From Trichoplax sp. H2 (taxonomy: Eukaryota; Placozoa; Uniplacotomia; Trichoplacea), in assembly GCA_003344405.1 (NCBI GenBank), contig NOWV01000009.1, forward strand, positions 496,001 through 560,000: a stretch of 64,000 bases of DNA. Direction: 5' to 3'. Below the pieces are notes generated by a model that made no database searches, was not told the DNA's origin, and saw only the letters and a program-made list of their open reading frames with translations. Within the stretch, counting starts at the first letter, position 1. The number at the start of each line of letters is the position of its first letter. Made by a program: the position numbers and the translations under genes. This document shows, in pieces, positions 44,549 to 57,805 of this stretch.

Positions 44549-46928
44549 ATGTCGAAGCGAAACGGCCCGAGGATCCTAAGCAATCTTTCGAAGGAAGCCA
44601 TACCAGTATCTAGTAAAGGCAACAGAAAAGACGATGTTTTAGTACAGCCTCCACCTTTATACCCGGTAAGAAATGGATTGTACAGTGTGATAACGCACTC
44701 TGTTCGCAGTGTTCAGCACAGTACTCTTACAGTCTATTCAAATGCTTTTACTACTGCATGAAAATAACTACTCACTTAACAAAAGTATTTAACTAATGCA
44801 AAGATCCTAAAGTACCGGTTGCAGCCGCTTATAGAATCCTAGAATTAAATTAATCCAGGTCGTAATTAGTTGGAGCCAGCGTTGATAGTGATTATAGTTA
44901 CATAGACAATGTAAGTGATTAAATTTCATAAAAGTAAGCTTGTATTACTAGTATATCATATTCCTGAGGTGATTCAACAAATTGGAACAACACACATGTT
45001 AAGTGTACAAGTATACTGTACACTGTAGACTAGTGTAGAGTATAGCAAAAAATTGTTCTTTAACATATACTCTACACGTGTCTTTAGGCAAAAATCATGA
45101 TTAATTGCAGTATAAGGTAATTCTAGAACTTACGAATAACACATGTTATGAGAAAATTATATTGAGCACGCTTTATCAAGTCTAAGTGTATATTAAATTT
45201 ATTTTAAATTCCATTTTTAATAATGATAATGCAGTAAAATATATCGTGTCATTCCAATTCAGAATCGAAGCTGGATCTTGCCTGTAATTAGTAATAGAGG
45301 ACTATCTTAGATTTCAAATTGTTGTATACTGTAATTCATCGAAGTAATGTCCTAATTGTTCAACTGTTACTCTTGTTTTAGAAACTTGAATGTCTTCCTG
45401 TTCCCTGCAATAAGACCAAGATCGATATTTATATCAATGCATTAAAGAACGAGTTTAGAGAAACGTTAAGAGAGTCACCTTACTATATAAGGGCCCGAAA
45501 TCGTGCAAATGGTTAGAACAGTGATTTATTCTGCATATTCTTGAATACTGCATTTTTATTCGTATTGCAATTTTAAGTAATCAATTTTATGATGCTATAG
45601 CTTCAATCAGATATACAGTGCTTAGTTTACCAAATGCAACCATCACTCCATTATTCTAAACACACTGATGATAATTATAATTATATAGGCGTATATAATG
45701 ATTACAAATATTAATAAATGTCAAATTGCTTTTTAATCAAATAGATATTAGAAGGTACTCCGACAGGTATAGACAAAATTGCGAAAACATCTCTGCTATT
45801 CCTTTTAAACTATGTAAGTACTAAAACATTCATCTTGCAAAACCGTATAGATAGCTATAGTTAGAATAGACAGTATTGCTATGAATGATCTAACGTTATA
45901 TAAGACTTTACGAAATTACTTGAAAAATTTAAAGCAAAATTTTTTACCTAAAATGTTGTAAGGACAGAAAGAGTCGTATAGCCTGTTTAGTATAATTACC
46001 TTCAGACATTGCGTCTGAAATTGAGAGTTGCCGTTAAGATATGTAAAAATTGTATTTTTATTACTGTATATACTGTAATCTTTATGAGCAATCAATTATT
46101 ATCAGCAGAAGTATTATGGATACGTTATATTCTATTTCAAATATACCACGTAAATGCTATGATGACAATAAGATCTTAACATTCTAGTACTATGAAACAC
46201 ATTAGTACTCATATAAGTCAGTATTGCAATAATTTGGCATATCTTTAACTAGGTTGGAAAGATGTACCGAAAGAGCTAAGAATCAGCCGCAGAGTCAAGA
46301 AGGTCTTTGCAGGTGACACCTTTTAAATTGTTCCGTGTTTATATCACTCAGTATTTAAAAGGCTTTATTTCATATCTGTCTAGCTCCAATTTCTGTACGC
46401 CATCCTTCCATGAAATCTAGACTTAGTAGAAATGAGATAGATCATTTAGAGGTTAACCCATTACATATAGGACAATTGAATGCGTTGTATTATTCTATTC
46501 ATATTTTATAATATTAAGTAATCTATAACATAATGTACCTCAATTTTGAATAGAAATTAACCAAAATTGAGGAAATGTTGGAGAAAGAGGAAGAAGAGGA
46601 CCATGAGAAACAACAAGAGTTCGAAGATGAATGGGAGGAAGAAGACCAAGACGAAGTAATTGCTATTGATGTAACCTTATTTTAACTAACTTAAAAAGAG
46701 CTTGCAGTAAAATTTTCGATCTGCAACCTTCTATTCGAATCAATATGTAATTAAATGTTTCCTTAAATGTATTGCATTTGCTAGCTTAGTACTTTAAGAT
46801 TACTTCTCAACAATTAATTTATTCCTATTGCGTTGTAGGAAACCGATTATAATTTAACATACTTTGATAACGGTGAGGACTACGGTTTCCAGGAAGATGA
46901 TGATCTGGATAATGAAGCTACTTACTAA
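44549..46928 (+). CDS. POLR3G: RNA polymerase III subunit RPC7-like (POLR3G/POLR3GL)
   Basis: Subunit of the RPC3-RPC6-RPC7 heterotrimer that helps RNA polymerase III start transcription in the nucleus. Seven exons: 44549-44665, 45382-45511, 45745-45813, 46253-46312, 46384-46451, 46554-46655, 46839-46928. Phases give 211 residues, close to the human paralogues (218-223, from memory). The family pattern is clear: QPPPLYP, ALKNEFRETLRESPYYI, RRYSDRY, WKDVPKELRI, then an acidic Glu-rich stretch, and the C-terminal signature ETDYNLTYFDNGEDYG with a final acidic tail ending in TY. The Gly/Arg-rich N-terminus of vertebrate forms is not present. G and GL forms cannot be separated; the vertebrate pair arose by duplication, so this is probably the single ancestral type. 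Confidence 0.93.
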
Positions 46929-49900
46929 AATATGCAACTAGTTACTGTATAAATTGTAAAATAACAACTTAACTATGATTCATAAAACATTTAATTGCCA
47001 TGATATTCTTATTAATATATGCATATCTAAACAATTATAAATGCTATACAATATTTCATATGCGTTTTAGCACATACAGGCAATGTATTATATAATCAAC
47101 CCCTGCTGATTTTCTTGAATCAGAAAATTCTGTATGTAATCAGTTGGACGAAAGCACATCCATACAGTAATCGTATTTTTATTTCTGGATTTGGATATAA
47201 TAAAATACACTAGCATAATTTTTCCGAAATTTCGAAATTGCAGCACCTATAATGTTGATAACATTGCGTTCCTACGATCAGGTTATACGTATATTCTGTA
47301 TACGTTTCAACATTATACCATCACAATACCTTGTCCTATGTAATATTACACGATTACTAATATTCATCTGTGTGGGAAAGGTTTTCAATCCTACTTGTAT
47401 GCTTATAAACTAAGAGTAGGTATGTTGTACGAGATAATACGCTTAGACTTTCCGTGCATGTGATTGTTATGTCTCAGGCTAGTAGAACCTTTACGAATAG
47501 TGACGCGCACAAGCTTAGGTGATTAAGAACTCCTTTATTGTACCTGGTCCGCATACCAAAGATACACTAATACAAGCTACAAATGTCGTACTATACATAA
47601 CAGTGATCCTAATTAATGCTAAGTTTTTTGTCGGTTCTGATCAGCTTTATTTACATTCAGTAGATATTTTTATTTCGATAGCAAGATTATGGCCTTTTAA
47701 GTATAGTAATACTGTAATAGCCTGATTAACGGATAAAATATGACTTCATTTCTTTAAGCTGTGAAATATAGTGATTTCAATACAATATTGCACGATTTAG
47801 GCTCGATATCATAACTTCATTGTGATATAGCAGTACGTACGAGGTACGTACACTAACTGGTATACGACAAACATGCGCAACTATGTTCATAGGCTTTGAG
47901 CCTTTTATATGCAATCTTTTATAGTGTTCATAGTGTAAGATACAGTAGGTAGCAAAGTTTTTGCTAATGCTAATATACAGTACCATAAAATTATCGTATA
48001 CAAGTCTTTTTCGCTTTTTTGTATCGCATACACGGTCACATTAATATAAAATTGTATTTTAAGATAAACTGCTTTATCCTCATGTTACGCACTTGTATAT
48101 ACGACTGACTAATAGAAGGACTAAAATGGAAATTACTGGTCTGTAATTTCACACTTGATTATCCTTGTTTAAGCATGCAAAATGCACGAATGTACTACAT
48201 ACTATATGGACGTACTCAGTAGAAAATTGCTATGATTTGAATATCGAGCATGACCAGTAACACGTTAAATGTTGTACTATTGACTTTATAATCTAGTAAA
48301 GAAGAATTATTTTGAAGATGGAACCACGGGATATCTTCACTAGCAAGCTACAAATTCTACATTGCTCATAATAATTATACTGTATTATCAATGCTCTTGA
48401 GTCTTGATATTTATTTTGTTGGTCTTTAAATTGACATTACTACTTAACAGTTCAGTATAGCTTATACCATATAAACTATTATACTTTCGTCGTTTACATA
48501 AAAATTACCATTGTGTGCAAGGTAGAGACCCTGAGAAAGATACGTGCTAAGTCAATGACAACCTTTTGTTAAAATTAATGCAAAATATCGTAATCTGTAC
48601 CATTCAATTTCTAAGTTTTAGTAATAATGTTTACTTGTTGCCACAGTCTCACGTAATATCATGTTTAAACAATTAATTTCATACTTCAAATTCAATATCT
48701 ACTGTACATTTTGACCGGCAATGATTATATCATTAAATAGTCTTAAATCATTACATCATCTAATTGTCAACAAACAATTAATGAATTGATCAGTACTTTC
48801 TTACGAATGCACATTGGTATATTGTATGTAATTGCGTATGACATATGCTATTATCTATGTAACATATGCGCACGAATAGTAGAATCTATAGACATATGCT
48901 ACATTCCGTCATAGAGATGTGCATAATTTATTCAAATAATTTAAATGAATGAAATTTATCGAGTGAGGAATGCTTGTAGTTCTATCTGTAAAATCCAAAA
49001 AGGTCAAGGATTAGATTATGCAAATCATGAAGTTGCGCATAATTTAGTCGTTTATTGTTATGTTTTATTCATTCCTGATTTGATCATCTTGGTGCTGCCG
49101 TTCATATACTATTACCGCATCCTGTATATTGTAAAGATAAGGATATAGAAAATCAGTTATGTAGAAATAATAAGCCAATCAATAAAGGACCCTCAAGATA
49201 AGCGAGATCTTCATAAACTGTCAAGTATATAATATCCACTTATAAATAAGCAATGCACTGTAATAATTTAATGCTGAATTATAGTCTACGATATTCTCTT
49301 TATATACATGCAAATACGCTTTGTACAGTTTATAAATCATATCAGAATATGATATATTATAATATTAAAGCACTCAAATAGAAAATTTACTTACATGTGC
49401 GCGATCCAAAGTGCACTGCATGCGCATATATATATTCACAATAGTAAATAAGCAATTAATCTTTTGAGTATATCCATACACGTAGTATATAGCATATAGT
49501 ATCCATTTAAATTATATTATACAGTAAACGGATCGATAAAAACTTGCGGGTTATGCTAGTCAAACCTTCCGTAACATTGTATATACTCCAAATGTTGATG
49601 TAATTAGGACATATAAAAGTCTGTGATATCTGTGTGCTATTGCTGTAGTAGAAACTACTCAACTAAAATCTACAACATTTTAGATGGATATTGTAATTCC
49701 TAAGGTTTAATATCAATTTTATTTAATTAATAATCTTCGATCGTATATGGCATTTTGTACAGATATAATAATTAGAAAAATACAAGTTGCTCCGCAAGGT
49801 CTCGCACATTATACATATAAATAGAGCCTTTAAATTTTACAAAATTCATTAATCTTAGAAATTTTTCATATAAGTACGTGTATACATATATATAACATAA

Positions 49901-52181
49901 TAAAGTACAATATATCAATCATTTTTATGTTTTATGTAAGCACGCGTACAGTGTATGTTTATGATAATTATTTACTGTGTCCCTATACCTATATGCATAT
50001 ACTGTATAATATACAGTACACGATATATATAGTGAACAGATATCTACGCTATTTGTAACAATACTCACTATAGGCGAATTTTTAGTTATTCTATGTTGTT
50101 TAATAACTTGTTAGAACGATAGTATAATCGACGCAATACGGGTACATTTTAATGTAGCTCTGTTATTATTCAATAATGCTAACGCCCTGATATAGGTCCT
50201 TAGCTGTAAATTGATGAATGAATGTTTACAATTGACTTGATCTGTTCAATTTATGACTTAATACGATAGGCAATTTAATTTCGATCATTGATACTGCTTT
50301 TACGCACACCGTTAGCAGTACAGTAGTATAGACCGGTTATTACGACGTGACTTGTAAAATGGTTGGAGCGACCGAACAGTGACTGATCGTTTTGTATTAG
50401 AAACTTTAAAGAAATATAATTATTCAATACTGTGATAAAAAGCAATAAATACATGAAGTGCTAATTGCTCAAGGTTGTACTAATCTGTTTTCATGGAATT
50501 TGAGCCCAATTTAAAGTATATTTCTTCACAATTTAAAGATATAATTTAAGGCAACACTATAGCTGAACATCTTTCAAATATTTTCGAGGGCTTGCCACGC
50601 CCCTATAATCGTGGTCTTATACAGTACATACTGTACAGTACAGTACAGTCACTACTGCATTTTAGAGTACTATACACTGTACAATATAGTGTCCAGTAGC
50701 CACAGTAGTCATCTGACTGCTCTGTCCGTCTGTATACTTATCTAACAGCACTCAGGCAAAAGCTATTACACTGTCGTGCTACCGTTTGAACAAACAGGGG
50801 CAGGTGAAAGCGAACGAATGTACATACAATTTATTGTACAGTACAGTAACCGGCACACCAGCCCACACAGTTAATATTTTCGTCTTTTTAATCCGATTCT
50901 AAATGACGTTTCCATTTCACCTTATGTTATACAATCCTTGTCTGGATAAATTCTATAATTATCGTGGATCAGTGCGTATGGTGAAGGCTGTCTACTAACA
51001 GCCCCATGAATCAGGTTGCGTATATTATTGCGCAAAAGTCCCCCTTGAAGTGAGTACTGTATACTATCAGAGCGGCTATCGTACTCATTTTAGTGCTCTA
51101 CTGTAGTGTGCAACATCGATGCCTTTACTCAATCGTTGCTAGTTTTGCTGTCGACGTTGAATTCACAACTAGTTGCCTTACCGTCTACTTTGTGAACGTA
51201 AAGAGGTAAAGTAAGATAATTTTGCTTATTGATACGATATGATTCAATTATGATCAATATTGAAATGAATACCATAAATTGCAATGTTAATCTGTTACTT
51301 CATCGGGTTGCAACGATTGAAGATGATTTCTAAGATAGTTATATGTACGTATATGTATATGTTATATATATATACTCTACTAAATATCCTGTAATGTATT
51401 GTATTATTCTCATCACTCACTGGCTTTAGAAACATCCAATGTCATCTACCTGTTGGTAGTCTTTCCTCTATATCGACTAAGTTGGTACAGGATTGCAAAA
51501 GAAGATACGTTTTAAACTAATCTGCTTCATATCGACTATACTGCACGTCATACGGTAAACGTAGAGCTTCGGATACCTTGATCACTTGGGACACCAGACG
51601 ATAGCTTGTATTACATACTAGTGATACTACACAGTAGAACAGTGTTAGGACATCTTTATTGATAGACGCATACGTTCGATCGATCGTGCAAGTAATATAG
51701 GAAAATTCATTCACAATTTACTTTAACTAATCTCAGCAACGAGTAGGAAAAGTCCTTGATTTAGATTACAATCGATTCAACATTAAGCACAATAAATGTA
51801 TTGGCAAAATCAAGGAATACTTCTTTCATTACTGATGTAATGTTTTAAACTCAGTAACATATTGAACTTGTACGTTGAACTTATCGACTACTGTCATAGC
51901 ACATTGTTGGTAGACTGTAGAAAAAATTGATTTTTTAAACTCTAATAAGGTACTGCAGGGTACTAAACCTACAGTATAATAAAAGTTAAAGGTTACTATC
52001 ATTAATTATTACGATCATAGCCCACCGTGGTAGCCGAATACTAGTAATATAGCAACGGTCTTTCTAACTCAAAATCACAAACTTTTGCAGTATTACCTTC
52101 GATTTGCAATTTTGTTAAAATCTATCTATTGGACTAAACCACTTGATAATTGCAAATTGGAAAAACTACTAAATTTACCTA
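46929..52181. other. Long intergenic region between POLR3G-like and LYSMD-like genes
   Basis: 5.25 kb with no gene I can support. Open frames at 47519-47725, 48945-49148 and 51517-51714 have no recognisable domain. A palindromic array lies at 50619-50850, and a TA-rich microsatellite-like stretch at about 51340-51375. A short open frame at 47469-47518 ends at a weak GT donor but has no partner exon. The LYSMD promoter must lie in the 3' part. Confidence 0.55.
50619..50850. repeat. Palindromic ACTGT/ACAGT pentamer array
   Basis: Blocks lie at 50619-50651 and about 50835-50849, with further copies around 50668-50690. A CCACGCCCC GC-box-like element sits just before the array at about 50596-50604. 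The array lies about 1.3 kb upstream of the LYSMD ATG, farther than the other arrays, and may mark an upstream promoter with an unseen 5' UTR intron or an unrecognised gene. Confidence 0.75.
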
Positions 52182-54556
52182 ATGGGTGAATCAGACAATA
52201 CCGATGAAAAATCGCGATTAATCACCGATGGTAGCGGTCAAAGAAAAGCTGCTCGCAGCAGTAAGACACAATTTGTGCGAAGTAAACGCCGAACTTATTT
52301 ATTTGGCGATCGTGGAGCTACCGATGCAAGTATTGGTGGCGATGATGAATCGGAAGCATCAGAGCTTAGAACAAGATTTGGTAAAAGTCCTGATGATGAC
52401 GATAACATCAAAGTGATCCAACGCCAGATACGACCGGAAGATTCATTAAGAAGTTTTGCATTGCAATACGGTTGTACGGTAAATCTTATATCCCATTCAT
52501 GTGTAATTTATAAATGTGAATACCTATTAAAAATTGTCATACCACAAGTATAAAAATGTGGTTAATTTGATTTCAATAATCCTAACCGATCAATAATAAC
52601 ACTACATTCAAGCTGATAGAAATTGACACTAGTATACATATAATATTTAATTCATTTCCTTATTGTACTGGCCATTTAAAATAAGAAAAACAATACACGA
52701 CAGTACACTACCTTAAAAGTGTGGTTAACAACATATTGAATTTTTTAAGTCTAATACTTTCCAACATCATCAGAAATGGTCATTTTGCTCACATGCTGTG
52801 TACTTCCAAGTACCATTTTCCTATTTTTGTTTTAGTAAGCTTTTAAAAGTAATAGCTCATATTAATTTATATCTAACTTTATACTGTATGTTCATAGCTA
52901 CACTAACTTTTACAATGGCAATTGCAAATCATACTCGCTATTTCATTAATAATTACCATACTGATAAATTTAGAGAAGTGTTTACAATCACGAATTAAAT
53001 CATTTAATTACAATCATGATATGACAGATGAAAAGTATCACTGATGTAAAGAAAATATAGTTTATGTTCGTGTAGTACATGAAGGTATCCACACAGACTA
53101 TTTTTCAACCATCTCTTCGTCTTGATTGCGATTCCAATGAGGTCATAATGATCGCCATTGTTGCCTTGTCACGTTGTCACAGTGACATATTGCCATCTTT
53201 GCCATACGATTGTACCTTGTGCGAAATTACTAGGCATTAGTATTGTAGTAACAGTTCATCGCTTCGATATTAAAGTTCTGTATCATTCACTAAATTTCTA
53301 CATTAAGAAATACAGCTATATCCTAAATTTTACTAGACGAGCTAGCCATATTAAGGCAGCAGTAACGCTTTGTCTACTTCATATAGCCCTTAAGGATTGC
53401 TGGAGCAAATTTTTAGATAACGTTGCTATAACTGTGGTACAGACGCTATCTATCTAAAAATTTAGTCAGATAAATTGATTATTGAGTAAACGTGTTATTA
53501 GTTCTATCTCAACGGTGAACAACACCATGCTACAGTCGAAACTTCCGAATAGAAGGTATACAGTTCATTACTGTATACAGATAGTCTGTTCGTTGCTATT
53601 ATTGTAACTTACGAAGTAAGAATCTTAAATACATTATAATAACAAATATGACCGTTGAAAGTAGACTTGCAACAAAGTTAAATTTTAACCAACCTTTTAT
53701 TAATATGGCTACATACTGTAGACGTGAATCAGGTCTATACGGATATTTACTAAGATCAATCCCATATTAATTAATGCAGAGTTATAAGGCATAATATTGT
53801 AATAATTGGTTTAATTTCTTCACGCTAAGTGTTTATAGATATCAATTTGCTAAGAAATGTTACCACTTAATATTATTTCATTAAAAATATAATCGATTAA
53901 TAGAATTCACTTATATATGCAGTAATTCGTAATCCTTATCGTCATTATCATAATAGTACTTGGAGAATTAATGCTTAAAGTTGATAATTACAAAGTATAA
54001 TGCATAGTATAATGCATAGATCTTTCTATTGTGATTTTAGGTTGCGGATTTAAAGAAGATAAATAACCTCTATACCGATGCAGGATTTTACGCTTTAAAA
54101 ACAATAAAAATACCTATTAAAAAATATGGCGTTTTAGCTGAAGCAGAAGAGGAAACCCAACTTAAACTTAATCGTTCCGCAGGAACTGAAGCTGAACCTG
54201 GAACTAGTGAGACAGATGATATTGAAGGCGATTTAGCTAATCCTGATGAGAAAGCTGAAAAATTCTTTAAAGAAAAAGATATCGAAGTAGAAAAATTAAA
54301 GGAAGCAACACAGAACACTATCAAAAAAATGGATGACGATGATCCTGAAGCACCTTTAATGTTGGGTAATACACCCAAGAAAGAAGATAAAAAGTCACTA
54401 GGCGCAGATTGTGGATTAAGTTGGGTTGGGGTTTTGGTCGTTGTTGTTATAATTGGCATCGTTGCCCCTGTACTTTACTATCTGTACTACACATACTTTA
54501 ATAATTCCAATCAAAATGAACCCGTAGAATCTCCAACTCCATCATCTCCGTATTGA
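52182..54556 (+). CDS. LysM domain membrane protein, LYSMD3/4-like
   Basis: Two exons, 52182-52478 and 54041-54556, joined phase 0 to give 270 residues (human LYSMD3 306 and LYSMD4 296, from memory). The single LysM domain spans the intron: RQIRPEDSLRSFALQYGCT in exon 1, then VADLKKINNLYTDAGFYALK and TIKIPIKKYGVL in exon 2. An acidic linker rich in Glu/Asp/Lys follows, then one hydrophobic segment (LSWVGVLVVVVIIGIVAPVL) and a short Pro/Ser-rich tail. This is the family's single-pass layout, and the gene is not one of the soluble LYSMD1/2 type. LYSMD3 in mammals is a type II Golgi/surface protein reported to bind chitin fragments; whether this protein does is not known. The intron is 1.56 kb and holds open frames of no recognisable kind. 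Confidence 0.9.
52479..54040 (+). other. LYSMD-like intron 1
   Basis: 1.56-kb AT-rich intron interrupting the LysM domain. Open frames at 52798-52998 and 53158-53457 look non-coding. No array or repeat stands out. Confidence 0.7.
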
Positions 54557-57500
54557 TATTAATTTGCGGCTACCAACACGATGAAATATACAAAATGAAA
54601 TGTAAGTGTATCAAAAATAGATACCATATATTCAAGTCATATTTTTCTTGCTAATTTGTTATAATAATAGCTTAATAGCCAATAACGAAAGACTTGTTAC
54701 AAATATCTATCAAAGATAAATATTCTTAGTTTTATACTGACTAGTCTTTCGTCAGCTGAATATATCTATTTTAAAATTACAAAAATGTTATTATAAGCAT
54801 TGTGCAATGAAAGAGATGCTTATTGGATAGGATACAGGTTCTTATTTGTGATTCTATTATTAACAGGAAATCTGATATATGTAGAAATCATCTTTGAATT
54901 TATGCCATATTACCCTGCCTTCAAGAAGATAAATAACGTCAAGTTGTCGTTAATTACTAAATTTATAAGCAATGCTGCTTGTTGTTGTAGACGGTCGTTA
55001 TCGAATTTAGTATAGCATATGCAAATTATCTATATCAGTAATTTATTTATTCTTCAACAAGAATTACTATGTACATTTTTAATATTATTTATTCGAATCA
55101 CAGAATTGCGTAGATTGTCATACGTAAGATACACTTATTACTAAAACGGGATATGAATATCCCGTCATTCTGCCATACATCAATTAATAACACAGTACGA
55201 CAACAAATTTTAGTATATATATAGGAAATTAAGCCTGGCCATACCAAAACTTGCTATTTAATATAATATAATATAATTTAATTTAATAGTCAAAGGAACT
55301 TTGAGACAATTCTTGCTTTTATAACTTTATTAACTATACACCTGACTACACTTTGGAATTAATATGCATACAATTAGGAAGTCATATTTTCGGTAATACA
55401 GTAATTACAATAATATTGTTATTTGATTATCGACATCGTTTTCCATAATTTCATCCATAATCCCATACAACTTCTCTTTCATACATATTATGACTCCAGT
55501 TAACATAAAATATCTGTTTGACCTTACTGAAAAAGATGGAAAAATTGAACCAAATTGGTGAAAAGCAATCTTCTGAACATATAATTGAAATACATGTGAA
55601 AGTTTTTACTTAAAACCTTCTTTATCGCAAATCTTTTAGTTACTTTGCCGTATTACTAAATTTTTGAAATACTTTTTACAATACGTACCTTTATTTTTGA
55701 GTCCAAACGACAAAATGCGATATTGTATTGCTGTAGAAACAGAGCGAAGGTGGTAGAAATAACTTATGATAGAATTATTTTTACTTCGCCAATGCTGTCA
55801 CAGTTAATTTTATCATCATAACAGATTAACATTCGTTGTTTTCACTATTCGCAACAAATTCGTGAGAACATACTACATTATGGCTTTCATTAACATCACT
55901 TTCCAAGAATTCAATGTGTGTAATTAGCTTAATAGAAGAATTATTTAAAATATTATTTGCACTGTTATGAAATGAGTATGAAATGGTTCCTGGGATAATA
56001 CAAAAATTTTTACGTAAGAATTTTATATCATGCTTTATTAATACAGAAACTATGCCTACGCACTCTTTGATAATAATTACAGCTGAAATTGTATTAATTC
56101 TCCATAAATATCTTGTTTAAATTTGTCTACAATACTACAGGTAACATCGAACATGGATTCCTTATAACCTATCTGTTCTGATATAAAATGCAATTTACTT
56201 ATAATTTTAGATAAATTCATTTCAGGAATAAGTTAAGAACTTTTATAATTTCAATCTTTGCTATATACCTAATGAATTGCCTTTGCAAATTAACAAATGT
56301 TCAACCTGTGAAACAAATAACAATGCTGAAATGCTTCTAAAATTAAATTGCTAAAATAAAAAGGAAAAATTTCCATTATTGTTTTGGTTTTGATACGTGA
56401 TTTTTGTAGATAATACTTTTATATAATCATAAGAGCTGTGACTTTTCAGTGCATCATGCTGAAAAAGATATAACACTATGATGGTACTTATAAATGAAAT
56501 ATTATCTAACAGTTGCATTACTGCAGTACCCGTAGCGATATTTCTACCCTATCCATTAGTTGAATAAAAATTCCGGTCTCGTTGCAAGTTATAAAAATAA
56601 TACGTACCGCATTGTAGAATACCTAAATACGAATAAATAAATCTATTTACTAATGCTCCCTAAGTTAAATTAAATTTTAAGGTTACCTTTGGACGCAATC
56701 GATTAGTCATTAATTTTTGCGATCAAATAATACACACTACCATTAGAATAGTATTATGTCGAAATGTATTAAAATTTGGAGATATTATCCAACGCTTTGC
56801 ATTATATTAAGGTAGAAATGTAGCTACGTTGAAGTGAAATATATCCGTGCTTATTATGACCAAAAATGTATCATCGCACTTGATTTCATAATAAAAATGT
56901 ATATAGTATACTGGAAGTAATCAATTTTATTCTACTGTACAATCGGAAGTTTAAGCTGATTAGTATAATAAAAAATTGGAGCAGAAAATTTATTTGGTTT
57001 AATGTGACGGAGGGTTCGAAGGGTCAGCGGCTGCGGACTTAGTAGCCCATTCACAGAAATTATGCAAGGGGTTTGAATATCAGTGGATATTTTATTGTAG
57101 GTAGTAACGGAGGTACAATGCGGTAGTTACGATAGATCAGCGTGTAAGCTGTCGTGGAAGGATCGTGAGGAAGCGCTGCTACTGCGACTAATGCAACTGA
57201 CAAATCTGAGGCAGAAATTATCAGTATTTATAGATTAAGAGATAGAATACATTCAGAGAGCAGGATTGTAGAATTAGATATTCATAAACAGACAAAGTAA
57301 TAGCAAATGATTAAAGGAAACAGCGAAGACTGTAAGTGCTATAAATAACTAAACATAACAGCTATCTTTGATTATAGTAGAAATAGACTGTAAGGCTATC
57401 TATATTCAGTTACAGTACAAAATGTCCATGATTAAGAATATGGTAAGACTACAGTGACATCTAAATACATTGCAGTTTACGATCAATCAATTTTTACTCC

Positions 57501-57805
57501 GCTGTCAAAATTTAAGTTGATCTGCACGGTAGAAAAAAATTGAAATAGAAAAGTATTTATCTATGAAGATGTTTAGAAGCAGTGTGATCCATTTACAAGG
57601 AAAAAAGCCATAAGTCTTTAGGTAATAAATTTTTATCTATTGCGAGTGGTATATGTCGACTGAACAGATGTGAGCACTGAGTGCAACTATTTTAGCCATT
57701 ATTGCTAGAGTTATTCCAGAAAAAAAGTGAATAAAACTGTTGTGTTAACAATTTTTCTAATGTAAACCTGTCTACTTTCCTTCAATTGTCTAGATATAGT
57801 TATAA
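54557..57805. other. Tail-to-tail intergenic region, LYSMD-like / PTS
   Basis: 3.2 kb, mostly very AT-rich, with a small TATAA-type tandem run at about 55257-55280. It carries only isolated pentamer motifs. A GC-richer patch at 57001-57240 stands out and contains a possible orphan exon. Confidence 0.55.
57101..57238 (+). other. Possible orphan coding exon in a GC-rich patch
   Basis: After an acceptor-like TTTTATTGTAG, a 45-codon frame stays open to a TAA. It encodes CKLSWKDREEALLLRLMQL and LRQKL, a charged amphipathic sequence unlike the surrounding translated noise. I cannot find a partner exon or a start, and no family is recognised. It could be the last exon of a gene missed here, a pseudogene fragment, or chance. 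Confidence 0.25.

Noticed and set aside
47469-47518. Short ORF MSQASRTFTNSDAHKL followed by a GT donor
   Set aside because: It is only about 16 codons, with a weak donor and no credible downstream exon.
57009-57025. B-box-like GGTTCGAA suggesting a tRNA gene
   Set aside because: No acceptor-stem pairing, A box or anticodon stem could be placed around it. No other tRNA cloverleaf was found in the window.
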